From Clostridiales bacterium (lineage in GTDB: Bacteria > Bacillota > Clostridia > Oscillospirales > Oscillospiraceae), in contig JAQXNP010000137.1 in the NCBI GenBank assembly GCA_029098065.1, positions 1-7,011 on the forward strand: a stretch of DNA of 7,011 nt, read 5' to 3'. The position numbers and the translations under genes were made by a program. Below are positions 1 to 6,125 of this stretch, one piece after another. Below the pieces are notes generated by a model. It had not been told where the DNA came from. It saw nothing but the letters and a program-made list of their open reading frames with translations, and made no database searches. Every line of letters begins with the position of its first letter. Within the stretch, counting starts at the first letter, position 1.

Positions 1-9
1 TATGTGATT

Positions 10-55
10 CGTCCTTGACAGAAAATATCTTTCTGTCAGGGACGTTTTGTTTTTT
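10..55 (+). terminator. Leader terminator of the trp operon, probably the 3' end of a T-box riboswitch
   Basis: A 15-bp stem (10-24 with 30-44, one G-U pair) closes a 5-base loop and is followed by TTTTGTTTTTT at 45-55, an intrinsic terminator. It lies just upstream of trpE, so it should stop transcription before the operon unless it is disrupted. The 5' arm begins CGTCCTT and the 3' arm ends AGGGACG. In T-box leaders that CGTCC(C)T segment is the 3' side of the competing antiterminator, and it follows the conserved AGGGTGG..CCGCG box. That box is not in the window and would lie left of position 1. T-box control by tRNA-Trp is common for trp operons in Clostridia. The terminator itself is seen; the T-box assignment is inference. 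It could instead end an upstream gene. Confidence 0.6.
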
Positions 56-97
56 AAAACTCCTTTGACAGAAAACAGTCAAAGGAGTTTTCCTTTT
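56..97 (+). promoter_or_regulatory. Second leader hairpin between terminator and trpE
   Basis: A perfect 14-bp stem (56-69 with 78-91) encloses an 8-base loop. The stem starts with AAAA and ends with TTTT, followed by CCTTTT, so it resembles a second, weaker intrinsic terminator. Its 5' arm (62-75) nearly repeats the 5' arm of the first hairpin (13-25), and it can pair instead with the 3' arm of that hairpin. The ribosome binding site at 102-108 lies outside the stem. A second attenuator stage or a duplicated terminator are both possible. Confidence 0.5.
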
Positions 98-101
98 GCG
101 C

Positions 102-108
102 AGGAGGT
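102..108 (+). promoter_or_regulatory. Ribosome binding site of trpE
   Basis: AGGAGGT stands six bases before the ATG at 115. It is close to the full consensus, so it fixes the start of trpE and shows that translation should be efficient once the leader is read through. Confidence 0.75.
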
Positions 109-114
109 AAGATC

Positions 115-1581
115 ATGACCATTTCCCCAAGCCTTAGCGACGCGAAAAAGATTGCGGCTGACGGTCAGTACAACGTGCTGCCGGTCAGCTGTGAGATCCT
201 GTCGGACTTCATCACCCCGATTGAAACCATGAGGATCCTGAAGAATGTTTCAACCCACTGCTTTCTGCTGGAATCCGCTATGGCCAATGACAAATGGGGG
301 CGGTACACATTCCTCGGCTTTGATCCGAAACTGGAGATTACCTGCATTGACGGGGAAATGAAGGCCGGCAACCTCAGATTCCGGACGGATCACCCGTCTG
401 ACTATCTGCGACAGATTCTGGCCGATTATAAGAGCCCGCGCTTTGACTACCTGCCGTCCTTTACCGGCGGGTTGGTGGGCTATTTCTCTTATGACTACCT
501 CGGATACAGCGAGCCTGCCATCCGCTGCCATGTGGAGGATACCGAGGCCTTCAAGGATGTCGATCTGATGCTTTTTGACAAGGTCATCGCGTTTGACCAT
601 GTCCGGCAGAAGATCATCCTCATTGTGAACGTGCCGCTTACTGATGTCGAGACCGGATATAACAAGGCGGCAATAGAGCTGAAACAGATGGTCGGGCTCC
701 TTCGAAACGGCAAAAAGAAAGAGGAGCCGGGCGGACACCTGCTGGGAGATATTGTTCCGCTGTTTCATCGGGAACAGTTCTGCGGCATGGTGGAACGGGC
801 AAAACGCCATATCCGGGAAGGCGACATTTTTCAGATTGTACTCTCTAACCGGCTGAGCGCCCCCTTTGAGGGAAGTCTATTGAATACATATCGTATACTT
901 CGGACCATAAATCCCTCACCGTATATGTTCTGCTTTTCCGGTACCGATGTGGAGGTGGCGGGTGCCTCCCCGGAGACTCTGGTGAAGCTGGAAAACGGCG
1001 TTCTCCACACCTTCCCTCTGGCGGGGACCCGGCCCAGAGGCCGGACGGACGCGGAAGATCAGGCGCTGGAGGCTGAGCTGCTTGCCGATGAGAAGGAGCT
1101 GGCGGAACACAATATGCTGGTGGATCTGGGCAGGAACGACCTGGGGAAGATCAGTAAATTCGGCACGGTGCGGGTGGAGAAGCTGCGCTCGGTGGAGCGG
1201 TTTTCCCACGTGATGCACATCGGTTCCACCGTGCGGGGTGAAATCCGGGACGAGAAGGACGCGCTGGATGCCATTGGGGCGGTACTGCCCGCCGGGACTC
1301 TTTCCGGGGCGCCCAAGATCCGGGCCTGCCAGCTGATCGGGGAACTGGAAAACAATAAAAGAGGGATCTACGGCGGGGCGATCGGATACATCGATTTTAC
1401 GGGAAACATGGATACCTGTATCGCGATCCGCATCGCCTACAAGAAAAACGGCAAGGTGTTTGTCAGAAGCGGCGCCGGCATTGTGGCAGACTCCGTCCCG
1501 GAAAAGGAATTTGAGGAGTGCATCAATAAGGCAAAAGCCGTGATGAATGCCCTGGAGCTTGCAGAGGAGGTGGATCTATGA
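115..1581 (+). CDS. trpE: Anthranilate synthase component I
   Basis: The 488-residue protein has normal length for TrpE, which converts chorismate and ammonia to anthranilate, the first committed step of tryptophan synthesis in the cytoplasm. The N-terminal domain carries LLES at 51-54, the motif that in known TrpE proteins forms part of the tryptophan feedback site, together with NPSPYMF at 266-272. The chorismate-binding domain shows GASPE (283-287), AGTRPRG (303-309), [12 protein letters not shown] (331-342), [10 protein letters not shown] (392-401) and [10 protein letters not shown] (451-460). TrpE, PabB and isochorismate synthases share this fold; LLES, the leader and the following trpG support TrpE. 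The gene looks intact and the start has a strong AGGAGGT. Its stop overlaps the trpG start (ATGA), implying translational coupling. Its glutaminase partner is truncated, so at best it could use free ammonia. Confidence 0.95.
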   Translation: MTISPSLSDAKKIAADGQYNVLPVSCEILSDFITPIETMRILKNVSTHCFLLESAMANDKWGRYTFLGFDPKLEITCIDGEMKAGNLRFRTDHPSDYLRQILADYKSPRFDYLPSFTGGLVGYFSYDYLGYSEPAIRCHVEDTEAFKDVDLMLFDKVIAFDHVRQKIILIVNVPLTDVETGYNKAAIELKQMVGLLRNGKKKEEPGGHLLGDIVPLFHREQFCGMVERAKRHIREGDIFQIVLSNRLSAPFEGSLLNTYRILRTINPSPYMFCFSGTDVEVAGASPETLVKLENGVLHTFPLAGTRPRGRTDAEDQALEAELLADEKELAEHNMLVDLGRNDLGKISKFGTVRVEKLRSVERFSHVMHIGSTVRGEIRDEKDALDAIGAVLPAGTLSGAPKIRACQLIGELENNKRGIYGGAIGYIDFTGNMDTCIAIRIAYKKNGKVFVRSGAGIVADSVPEKEFEECINKAKAVMNALELAEEVDL

Positions 1582-1862
1582 TCCTGCTCATCGACAACTA
1601 CGACAGTTTCTCCTACAATCTCTACCAGCTCGTCGGAGAAATAGAGCCGGATATCAAAGTGATCCGCAATGATGAGATGACGGTGGAGGAGATCAGGGCT
1701 CTGCATCCTGACCGCATCATTCTCTCTCCCGGGCCGGGAAGACCGGAGGACGCGGGCGTGATCATCGATGTGGTCAAAGCGCTTGGGAAGGACATCCCCA
1801 TCCTGGGGGTCTGCCTCGGCCATCAGGCGATCTGTGCGGCGTTCGGCGGGGTCATTATCTAG
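1578..1862 (+). pseudogene. trpG: Anthranilate synthase component II (glutamine amidotransferase), 3'-truncated
   Basis: The first 93 or so residues are clear Trp[16 protein letters not shown] at the start, [12 protein letters not shown] at 49-60, and the nucleophile elbow GVCLGHQAI at 77-85 with the catalytic cysteine at residue 79. A class I glutamine amidotransferase of this type is usually about 190 residues and needs a His and a Glu near its C-terminus. Here a TAG comes at codon 95, directly after FGGVII, and the DNA runs straight into trpA. The protein therefore lacks half the fold and two of the three catalytic residues, and should not release ammonia from glutamine. The start overlaps the trpE stop by four bases, with GAGGAGGTGG just upstream inside trpE. 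The break is abrupt and there is no sign of gradual decay, so it is either a recent deletion or a wrong join in the assembly. Confidence 0.9.
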
Positions 1863-2620
1863 GGAACGCGTTTGAAAACGGAAAGGCGTTTATCGCTTTT
1901 ATTACCTGCGGAGACCCCGATCTTGAGACCACTGCCGCCGCTGTCCGGGCGGCGGTGAAAGGCGGCGCGGATCTGATCGAACTGGGTATCCCGTTTTCTG
2001 ACCCGACTGCGGAGGGCCCCGTGATTCAGGGGACGAATATCCGTGCCCTGAACGGGGGCGTGACGACGGATCAGATTTTCGCCCTTGTCAGGGACCTGCG
2101 GAAAGATGTGAAGGTACCGCTGGTGTTTATGACGTACGCGAATGTGGTGTTTTCCTACGGAGCGGAGCGCTTTATATCCACCTGTCAGGAGATCGGGATT
2201 GACGGTCTGATCCTTCCGGACCTGCCCTTTGAGGAAAAGGAGGAATTTCTCCCCACCTGCCGCCGGTATGGGGTTGATCTGATCTCCCTGATCGCGCCGA
2301 CTTCCCAGAACCGGATCGCCATGATCGCCGGGGAGGCGGAGGGGTTTTTATACATTGTCTCCAGCCTCGGCGTGACCGGAACCCGGAGCGAGATTAAAAC
2401 GGATCTTGCCTCCATTGTAGCGGTGGTGCGCCAGAATACAGATCTTCCGTGCGCCATCGGCTTCGGCATTTCCACGCCGGAGCAGGCAAAGAAAATGGCG
2501 GAAATCTCCGATGGAGCGATTGTGGGTTCCGCTATTATCAAACTGCTTGAGAAGTACGGGAGGGAAGCGCCGCAGTATATCGGCGAGTATGTGAAATCCA
2601 TGAAAGACGCACTGAGATGA
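1862..2620 (+). pseudogene. trpA: Tryptophan synthase alpha chain, 5'-truncated (no native start codon)
   Basis: TrpA cleaves indole-3-glycerol phosphate to indole, which is passed to TrpB. The reading frame gives recognisable TrpA from about 1865: AFENGKAF, then ITCGDPDLETT, then LIELGIPFSDPTAEGP, which carries the catalytic Glu. The second acidic residue (Asp60 in E. coli) is Glu here, a variant I recall from Firmicutes. The C-terminal half (GLILPDLPFEE, LGVTGTR, GFGISTPEQA, DGAIVGSAI) and the stop at 2618-2620 are normal, so about 250 of the usual 260 residues remain. Only the first few codons, including the start, are missing. No ATG, GTG or TTG precedes GTG at 1955 in this frame; starting there would remove the first beta strand and has no ribosome binding site. 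The frame is offset by -1 from the trpG remnant, so the two are not fused in frame. With trpB absent it has no partner in this locus. Confidence 0.88.
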
Positions 2621-2629
2621 GCTCCTCGT

Positions 2630-2676
2630 CCGCCCCGGCCCGCCAACAGCAGGCGGGCCGGGGCGGCGATTTTCTT
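2630..2676 (+). terminator. Intrinsic terminator after trpA
   Basis: A perfect 15-bp GC-rich stem (2630-2644 with 2652-2666) closes a 7-base loop. TTTTCTT follows after three bases. It starts ten bases after the trpA stop, so it is the natural end of the trp operon. It shows that the 3' end of the operon is intact despite the internal loss. Confidence 0.85.
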
Positions 2677-2714
2677 CCGCGCCCAACATTTTTCTGAAAT
2701 GGCTGTCCCCGCTA

Positions 2715-2745
2715 TTGACTTTGATGGGTGGTCAGAGTTTATAAT
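2715..2745 (+). promoter_or_regulatory. Sigma-70-type promoter for the YitT-family gene
   Basis: TTGACT at 2715-2720 and a perfect TATAAT at 2740-2745 are separated by 19 bases, slightly longer than the optimum of 17. They lie after the trpA terminator and 33 bases before the ATG at 2779. This makes the membrane-protein gene an independent transcription unit with a leader of roughly 25 bases. Confidence 0.6.
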
Positions 2746-2778
2746 ATCTTTTACATCTTTCTGTAAAGGATATAGAAC

Positions 2779-3396
2779 ATGAAAGCATGCAAAGAGATAA
2801 AACCGGTTTCTGCCGCGATCGTCTTTTTCAGCAGCGCGCTGCTGGCGTTCGGGCTGTATAATGTTCACTCTCTCTCCGGCGTCACCGAGGGCGGAATCCT
2901 CGGACTGACCCTTTTGCTGGAGCACTGGTTTGATCTGTCGCCCTCTGTTTCCGGGATGGCCCTGAACCTGATTTGCTATGGCTTTGGATGGAAGCTGCTT
3001 GGCGGGAAATTCATCCTGCTTTCCATCATCGCCGCCGTTGGTTTTTCCGCTTCGTATGGAGTTTTTGAGTGTTTTGATCCGCTTTTCCCGCAGCTCGCGG
3101 AGATGCCGCTTTTGGCCGCCGTCATCGGAGCTGTGTTTGTCGGGGTCAGTATAGGGATATCGGTCAGAGCCGGCGGCGCACCCACCGGGGATGATGCGCT
3201 GGCCATGAGCCTTTCTTCCGTTATGCACGTGGATATCCAGTGGATCTATCTTGCCAGTGATCTGACCGTCCTTGTGCTGTCGCTCAGCTATATTCCGCTT
3301 CATCGGATCATGTATTCCCTGCTGACGGTGATCCTGTCCGGGCAGATAATCGGGCTGATCCAGAAAGTGAATTTGAAATACGACGCAGAGGAATGA
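2779..3396 (+). CDS. YitT/DUF161-family multispanning membrane protein
   Basis: The 205-residue protein is almost entirely hydrophobic, with about six membrane segments (roughly residues 10-30, 38-50, 57-73, 77-97, 110-130 and 154-194, the last probably two helices). The glycine-rich pieces GVTEGGILGLTLLLEH (34-49) and RAGGAPTGDDALAM (130-143) match the repeated GG(x)TG-type loops of the YitT/YczE family as I know it. It lacks the cytoplasmic DUF2179 domain that many YitT proteins carry at the C-terminus, so this is the short form. The biochemical role of this family is not established, though transport has been suggested. AAAGGA at 2765-2770 lies eight bases before the ATG. It has its own promoter and no co-transcribed partner. 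Confidence 0.8.
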   Translation: MKACKEIKPVSAAIVFFSSALLAFGLYNVHSLSGVTEGGILGLTLLLEHWFDLSPSVSGMALNLICYGFGWKLLGGKFILLSIIAAVGFSASYGVFECFDPLFPQLAEMPLLAAVIGAVFVGVSIGISVRAGGAPTGDDALAMSLSSVMHVDIQWIYLASDLTVLVLSLSYIPLHRIMYSLLTVILSGQIIGLIQKVNLKYDAEE

Positions 3397-3462
3397 GCGG
3401 CGCCGCCCTTTTGGCTTCGGGCGCTCGTTTGGGAGCCTTTGAAATTCTGTTCTCGAAATGAC

Positions 3463-3501
3463 GTGAAAAGGCTTCACCTTGAATTGGTGAAGCCTTTTCA
3501 C
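3463..3501 (+). terminator. Perfect inverted repeat, probable bidirectional terminator
   Basis: GTGAAAAGGCTTCACC (3463-3478) and its exact complement (3486-3501) form a 16-bp stem with a 7-base loop. The stem carries AAAA on its 5' side and TTTT on its 3' side, the usual form of a terminator that works in both directions. No longer T-run follows. It lies 66 bases after the YitT-family stop, so it most likely ends that transcript. Confidence 0.6.
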
Positions 3502-3553
3502 AGACGGGCAAACTGGGCGCTGCGTTGGGAATACCTCCGGAGAAAGGCGGCGG

Positions 3554-3605
3554 TCCGGCGGGTAAACGCTGCGTTTCCATGTATTTTCCGGCGGGTAAAT
3601 GCAGC
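3554..3605 (+). repeat. Direct repeat pair upstream of the XRE regulator, candidate operator
   Basis: The 19-base unit TCCGGCGGGTAAAYGCWGC occurs at 3554-3572 and 3587-3605 with two mismatches and a period of 33 bases, about three helical turns. The first copy also runs into a perfect palindrome, AAACGCTGCGTTT (3564-3576). The pair lies 55-107 bases before the start of a helix-turn-helix gene, where autoregulators often bind. The repeat is seen; the operator role is inference. Confidence 0.4.
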
Positions 3606-3610
3606 ATCGG

Positions 3611-3639
3611 TTGCTCCGGACGGCCTGTTTCAGTACTAT
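3611..3639 (+). promoter_or_regulatory. Possible promoter of the XRE regulator
   Basis: TTGCTC at 3611-3616 and TACTAT at 3634-3639 are spaced by exactly 17 bases, immediately after the direct repeats. The match is modest, and the transcript would begin only a few bases before the ribosome binding site, so this is a tentative call. Confidence 0.3.
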
Positions 3640-3660
3640 CACATGGAAGGAGGCGTATGT

Positions 3661-4338
3661 ATGGACGCGAAACGGATGGGAACATTTATCGCGGAACGCA
3701 GAAAAGAACTGGGCCTCACGCAGGCGCTTCTGGCGGAACAGCTCCATGTGACCGATAAGGCGATCTCAAGATGGGAACGGGGGATTGGTTTCCCGGATCT
3801 GGGGAATATAGAGGCGCTGGCAGACGCTCTGGATGTCAGTCTGATCGAATTGATACAGGCACAGCGAAACGGCAGTGAAAAGGAGAACATGAGCACAAAA
3901 GAAGCGGAACAATTGTTGATCGACACAATTCAATTATCAAAAGCCCCGGACAGATTTGCTGAAAATATCGGAAGAGCTGTTCTGGCAATTTTCGCGATTC
4001 TGGCGGCAATGGTACTTTACATGCTTGTTTCGGACTATGAAACAGTCATATTTTCGGTGGGAAGCATCATCACGGGCCTCATTGCCTGGGGAATCCCCGT
4101 ATGGCAGACAGCCATCGCGAAAACGCGCAGGACTGCTGTTTCCACAGGTTTGAGTCTGGGGGCTGCGCTGTTATCGCTGATGATTCAGTTCCTAGATATT
4201 GCGAATGAAGTCCATACGGGCGATATGGCGGCCGTGGAAGATACGATAGATGGGCTGGTCGTAGTTGTGTTTGTTTTTATCGCGGTAACGCTGGTTCTGA
4301 ATGCCGGCATGGCGGCCTTCTCAAAGTACAGGGAATAA
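3661..4338 (+). CDS. XRE-family transcriptional regulator with four C-terminal membrane helices
   Basis: The 225-residue protein opens with a Cro/C1-type helix-turn-helix at about residues 7-62: LGLTQALLAEQLHVTDKAIS followed by RWERGIGFPD, the normal recognition region of this family. A polar linker (68-100) leads to four predicted membrane segments at about 104-124, 128-148, 160-180 and 196-217. It is thus a probable membrane-anchored DNA-binding protein, an arrangement common in Clostridia whose target and signal are rarely known. I chose ATG 3661 because AAGGAGG (3647-3653) stands seven bases upstream. The frame is open further upstream to 3439, but that stretch crosses the terminator hairpin and the direct repeats and has no protein-like pattern. 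No partner gene adjoins it. A role in sensing membrane or envelope stress is only a guess. Confidence 0.85.
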   Translation: MDAKRMGTFIAERRKELGLTQALLAEQLHVTDKAISRWERGIGFPDLGNIEALADALDVSLIELIQAQRNGSEKENMSTKEAEQLLIDTIQLSKAPDRFAENIGRAVLAIFAILAAMVLYMLVSDYETVIFSVGSIITGLIAWGIPVWQTAIAKTRRTAVSTGLSLGAALLSLMIQFLDIANEVHTGDMAAVEDTIDGLVVVVFVFIAVTLVLNAGMAAFSKYRE

Positions 4339-4478
4339 TCACAGCGGGGCGGGTGCGAACCGGTTTATCTTTCCCGTATTGCCGCCGATCTTCCCGCCGC
4401 CCATTGCGGCGCTTGGCAAAATCAGCGGTGTTTGAGCGGCCCCCGCCTCAGAGGAAAAGGGGCAGCGGCCGGAACACC
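4339..4478. other. Spacer after the XRE gene with no recognised gene
   Basis: This GC-rich stretch has only a short 6-bp hairpin (4395-4400 with 4406-4411) without a T-run, so no clear terminator for the XRE gene is visible. No reading frame in it has a ribosome binding site or a recognisable protein. Confidence 0.5.
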
Positions 4479-4507
4479 TTGACTTCATATTCGCCGCATG
4501 ATAAAAT
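4479..4507 (+). promoter_or_regulatory. Strong promoter with extended -10
   Basis: TTGACT (4479-4484) and TAAAAT (4502-4507) are exactly 17 bases apart, and TG at 4499-4500 gives an extended -10. This is the best-formed promoter in the window. Transcription should begin near 4514 and run toward the thioesterase gene, but a terminator lies in between. Confidence 0.6.
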
Positions 4508-4513
4508 TTCACG

Positions 4514-4648
4514 ATAGAAATTGGGCCATACCCCTTGAAAATGCGGCAGATCTGCATGTGAAGCCGGGCGCGGCGCGGGAAACCGGGAGCGCGGGAAAAT
4601 CAGACAGTGCCGTTTAAAAATGCCGCCCGGTGGCCGGGCGGCATTTTT
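4514..4648 (+). ncRNA. Candidate small RNA or attenuated leader of the thioesterase gene
   Basis: The interval runs from the predicted start of the 4479-4507 promoter to the end of the terminator at 4616-4648, about 135 bases. It contains the palindrome GCAGATCTGC (4546-4555) and a direct repeat GCGCGGGAAA (4573-4582 and 4589-4598). No coding frame with a ribosome binding site is present. I do not recognise it as a known riboswitch or small RNA family. If transcripts end at 4648 it is a small RNA; if some read through, it is a leader that controls the thioesterase. Confidence 0.3.
4616..4648 (+). terminator. Strong intrinsic terminator upstream of the thioesterase
   Basis: AAAAATGCCGCCCGG (4616-4630) pairs perfectly with 4634-4648 around a 3-base loop, giving a 15-bp stem that ends in TTTTT. 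The A-run on the 5' side means it may also work on the minus strand. It lies between a promoter and the gene that follows, so it either ends a separate short transcript or acts as an attenuator. Confidence 0.75.
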
Positions 4649-4713
4649 ACAGAACGATGGAGAAGGAGCTTTTCCCGGCAAACGGGAGAAAGGCCCTGGA
4701 GAGGAGCAAGAAA

Positions 4714-5472
4714 ATGGCGCAGGGAAAGTTGTTTCAGATCCAGCGGCTGCCCCAGTTCCGGGAGTCTGACGCCGACGGCCGGATTGGGCTGCGGGGCTAT
4801 ATGAACTGTTTTCAGGATGCCGCCACCCACTACATGCACGACCTTGGCCTGGGGAACGATACCCTGCCGGAGCGATTTGGGACCTGCTGGGTTTTTACCA
4901 AGTACAAGCTCCGCCTTTTCCGAAAGGCGGACTTTACCGCCCCGCTCCAGCTGGAGTGTTGGGTAGAACAGGAGAAACGCCGCCCTTCCATACGGCTGAC
5001 CCAGGATCTGGAGATCTCCCGGGCGGGAGAACTGTGTGCCTGCGGCCGGCTGGAGGAGTGCCTGATGGAGCTGCCGGCAGGGAAGTTCCGCCGGCTGTCT
5101 GACATCGGCTTCCCGCTGGAGGCGGCTTTGGACCGTCAGGTGGAGGTGGAGCCCTTTGCCCGCGTCAGGAATCCGGATCTGGAGGATCTGGAGGACCGGG
5201 GCAGGCACACGGTGTGCTACACCGATCTGGACAAGAGCGGACACATGAATAACCTGCGGTACGTGGAGGTTCTTCTCAACGCCTTTGACAGCCGGTTCTG
5301 GGCGGAGCACTTTCCCACTGATTTTGAGATCCACTATCTGAGCCAGTGCTATGAGGGAGAGGTGCTGACGGTCCGCCGCCGGGTGACGGAGACGGGCGCT
5401 GAGGTCTGGGTGGTAAAAGCCGACGGGACGGCTGCCGCCGCGGGGCTGTTCCGCTTCGGGACAGAACAGTGA
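4714..5472 (+). CDS. Acyl-ACP thioesterase (FatA/FatB-like)
   Basis: The 252-residue protein matches the length and double-hotdog layout of bacterial acyl-ACP thioesterases, which release fatty acids from acyl carrier protein in the cytoplasm. The first hotdog (about 5-125) contains GYMNCFQDAATHYMHDLGLG, with the central helix typical of the fold. The second (about 140-250) contains DLDKSGHMNNLRY at 171-183, equivalent to the DLDxNxHVNN active-site motif of plant FatB. ATG 4714 is preferred because AGGAG (4702-4706) stands seven bases before it; in-frame starts at 4630 and 4657 lie in or just after the terminator and lack a binding site. Compared by eye with plant FatB, the Asn of the motif is Ser175 and the Glu of the Y-x-x-E-C motif is Gln211, while Asp173 and His177 are kept. 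It is a single gene. Confidence 0.85.
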   Translation: MAQGKLFQIQRLPQFRESDADGRIGLRGYMNCFQDAATHYMHDLGLGNDTLPERFGTCWVFTKYKLRLFRKADFTAPLQLECWVEQEKRRPSIRLTQDLEISRAGELCACGRLEECLMELPAGKFRRLSDIGFPLEAALDRQVEVEPFARVRNPDLEDLEDRGRHTVCYTDLDKSGHMNNLRYVEVLLNAFDSRFWAEHFPTDFEIHYLSQCYEGEVLTVRRRVTETGAEVWVVKADGTAAAAGLFRFGTEQ

Positions 5473-5626
5473 GCGGGGAACCGGGAGGGCCCCGCGGCAG
5501 CGGTCCTTGGAGGCGTGTATGGGAATCCGGTCGGGTTCTCTTCTGAACTCTTTCTTCTGCGCCCTGGGGAGAGCCGGACTTTCATCCGCATCTCCGGATT
5601 GACGTTTACAACCGGGAGAGGCCCTG
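5473..5626. other. Convergent spacer between thioesterase and ribH
   Basis: Both neighbours end here, but I see no hairpin with a T-run on either strand. The best inverted repeats are short: GCGGGG/CCCCGC at 5473-5478 and 5490-5495, and CCGGA/TCCGG within 5574-5597. The 15-base stretch AACCGGGAGAGGCCC at 5610-5624 nearly repeats 5479-5492. A 27-codon frame with a fair ribosome binding site starts at 5519. Confidence 0.5.
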
Positions 5627-6094
<468 letters not shown>

Positions 6095-6102
6095 TACAAT
6101 TT

Positions 6103-6108
6103 CCTCCT
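6103..6108 (-). promoter_or_regulatory. Ribosome binding site of ribH
   Basis: The minus strand reads AGGAGG here, eight bases before the ribH ATG. It occupies the short gap after ribBA, so ribH is translated from its own site within the shared message. Confidence 0.75.
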
Positions 6109-6125
6109 CAATTTTTATTGTCAGA

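Noticed and set aside
1955..2620. A short trpA starting at GTG 1955
   Set aside because: TrpA similarity runs about 30 residues further upstream in the same frame, there is no ribosome binding site before 1955, and such a start would remove part of the barrel. I treat the gene as 5'-truncated instead.
3439..3660. A longer XRE protein starting at 3439
   Set aside because: The extra 74 codons span the perfect terminator stem and the direct repeats and do not look like protein. ATG 3661 has a strong ribosome binding site.
2185..3747. A 520-codon open frame on the minus strand
   Set aside because: It runs antisense through trpA, the trpA terminator, the YitT-family gene and the start of the XRE gene, and its translation is low-complexity basic sequence. 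It is a shadow of GC-rich coding DNA.
4541..4561. Six-codon leader peptide (MRQICM) in the candidate small RNA
   Set aside because: There is no ribosome binding site in front of it and no run of regulatory codons.
5540..5626. Possible FMN riboswitch remnant on the minus strand (GGATGAAAG and AAAGTCCGG)
   Set aside because: These words resemble the 3' end of the element but are in the wrong order. The GGGGCAGGG-type conserved start is absent, and the position is downstream of ribH instead of upstream of the operon.
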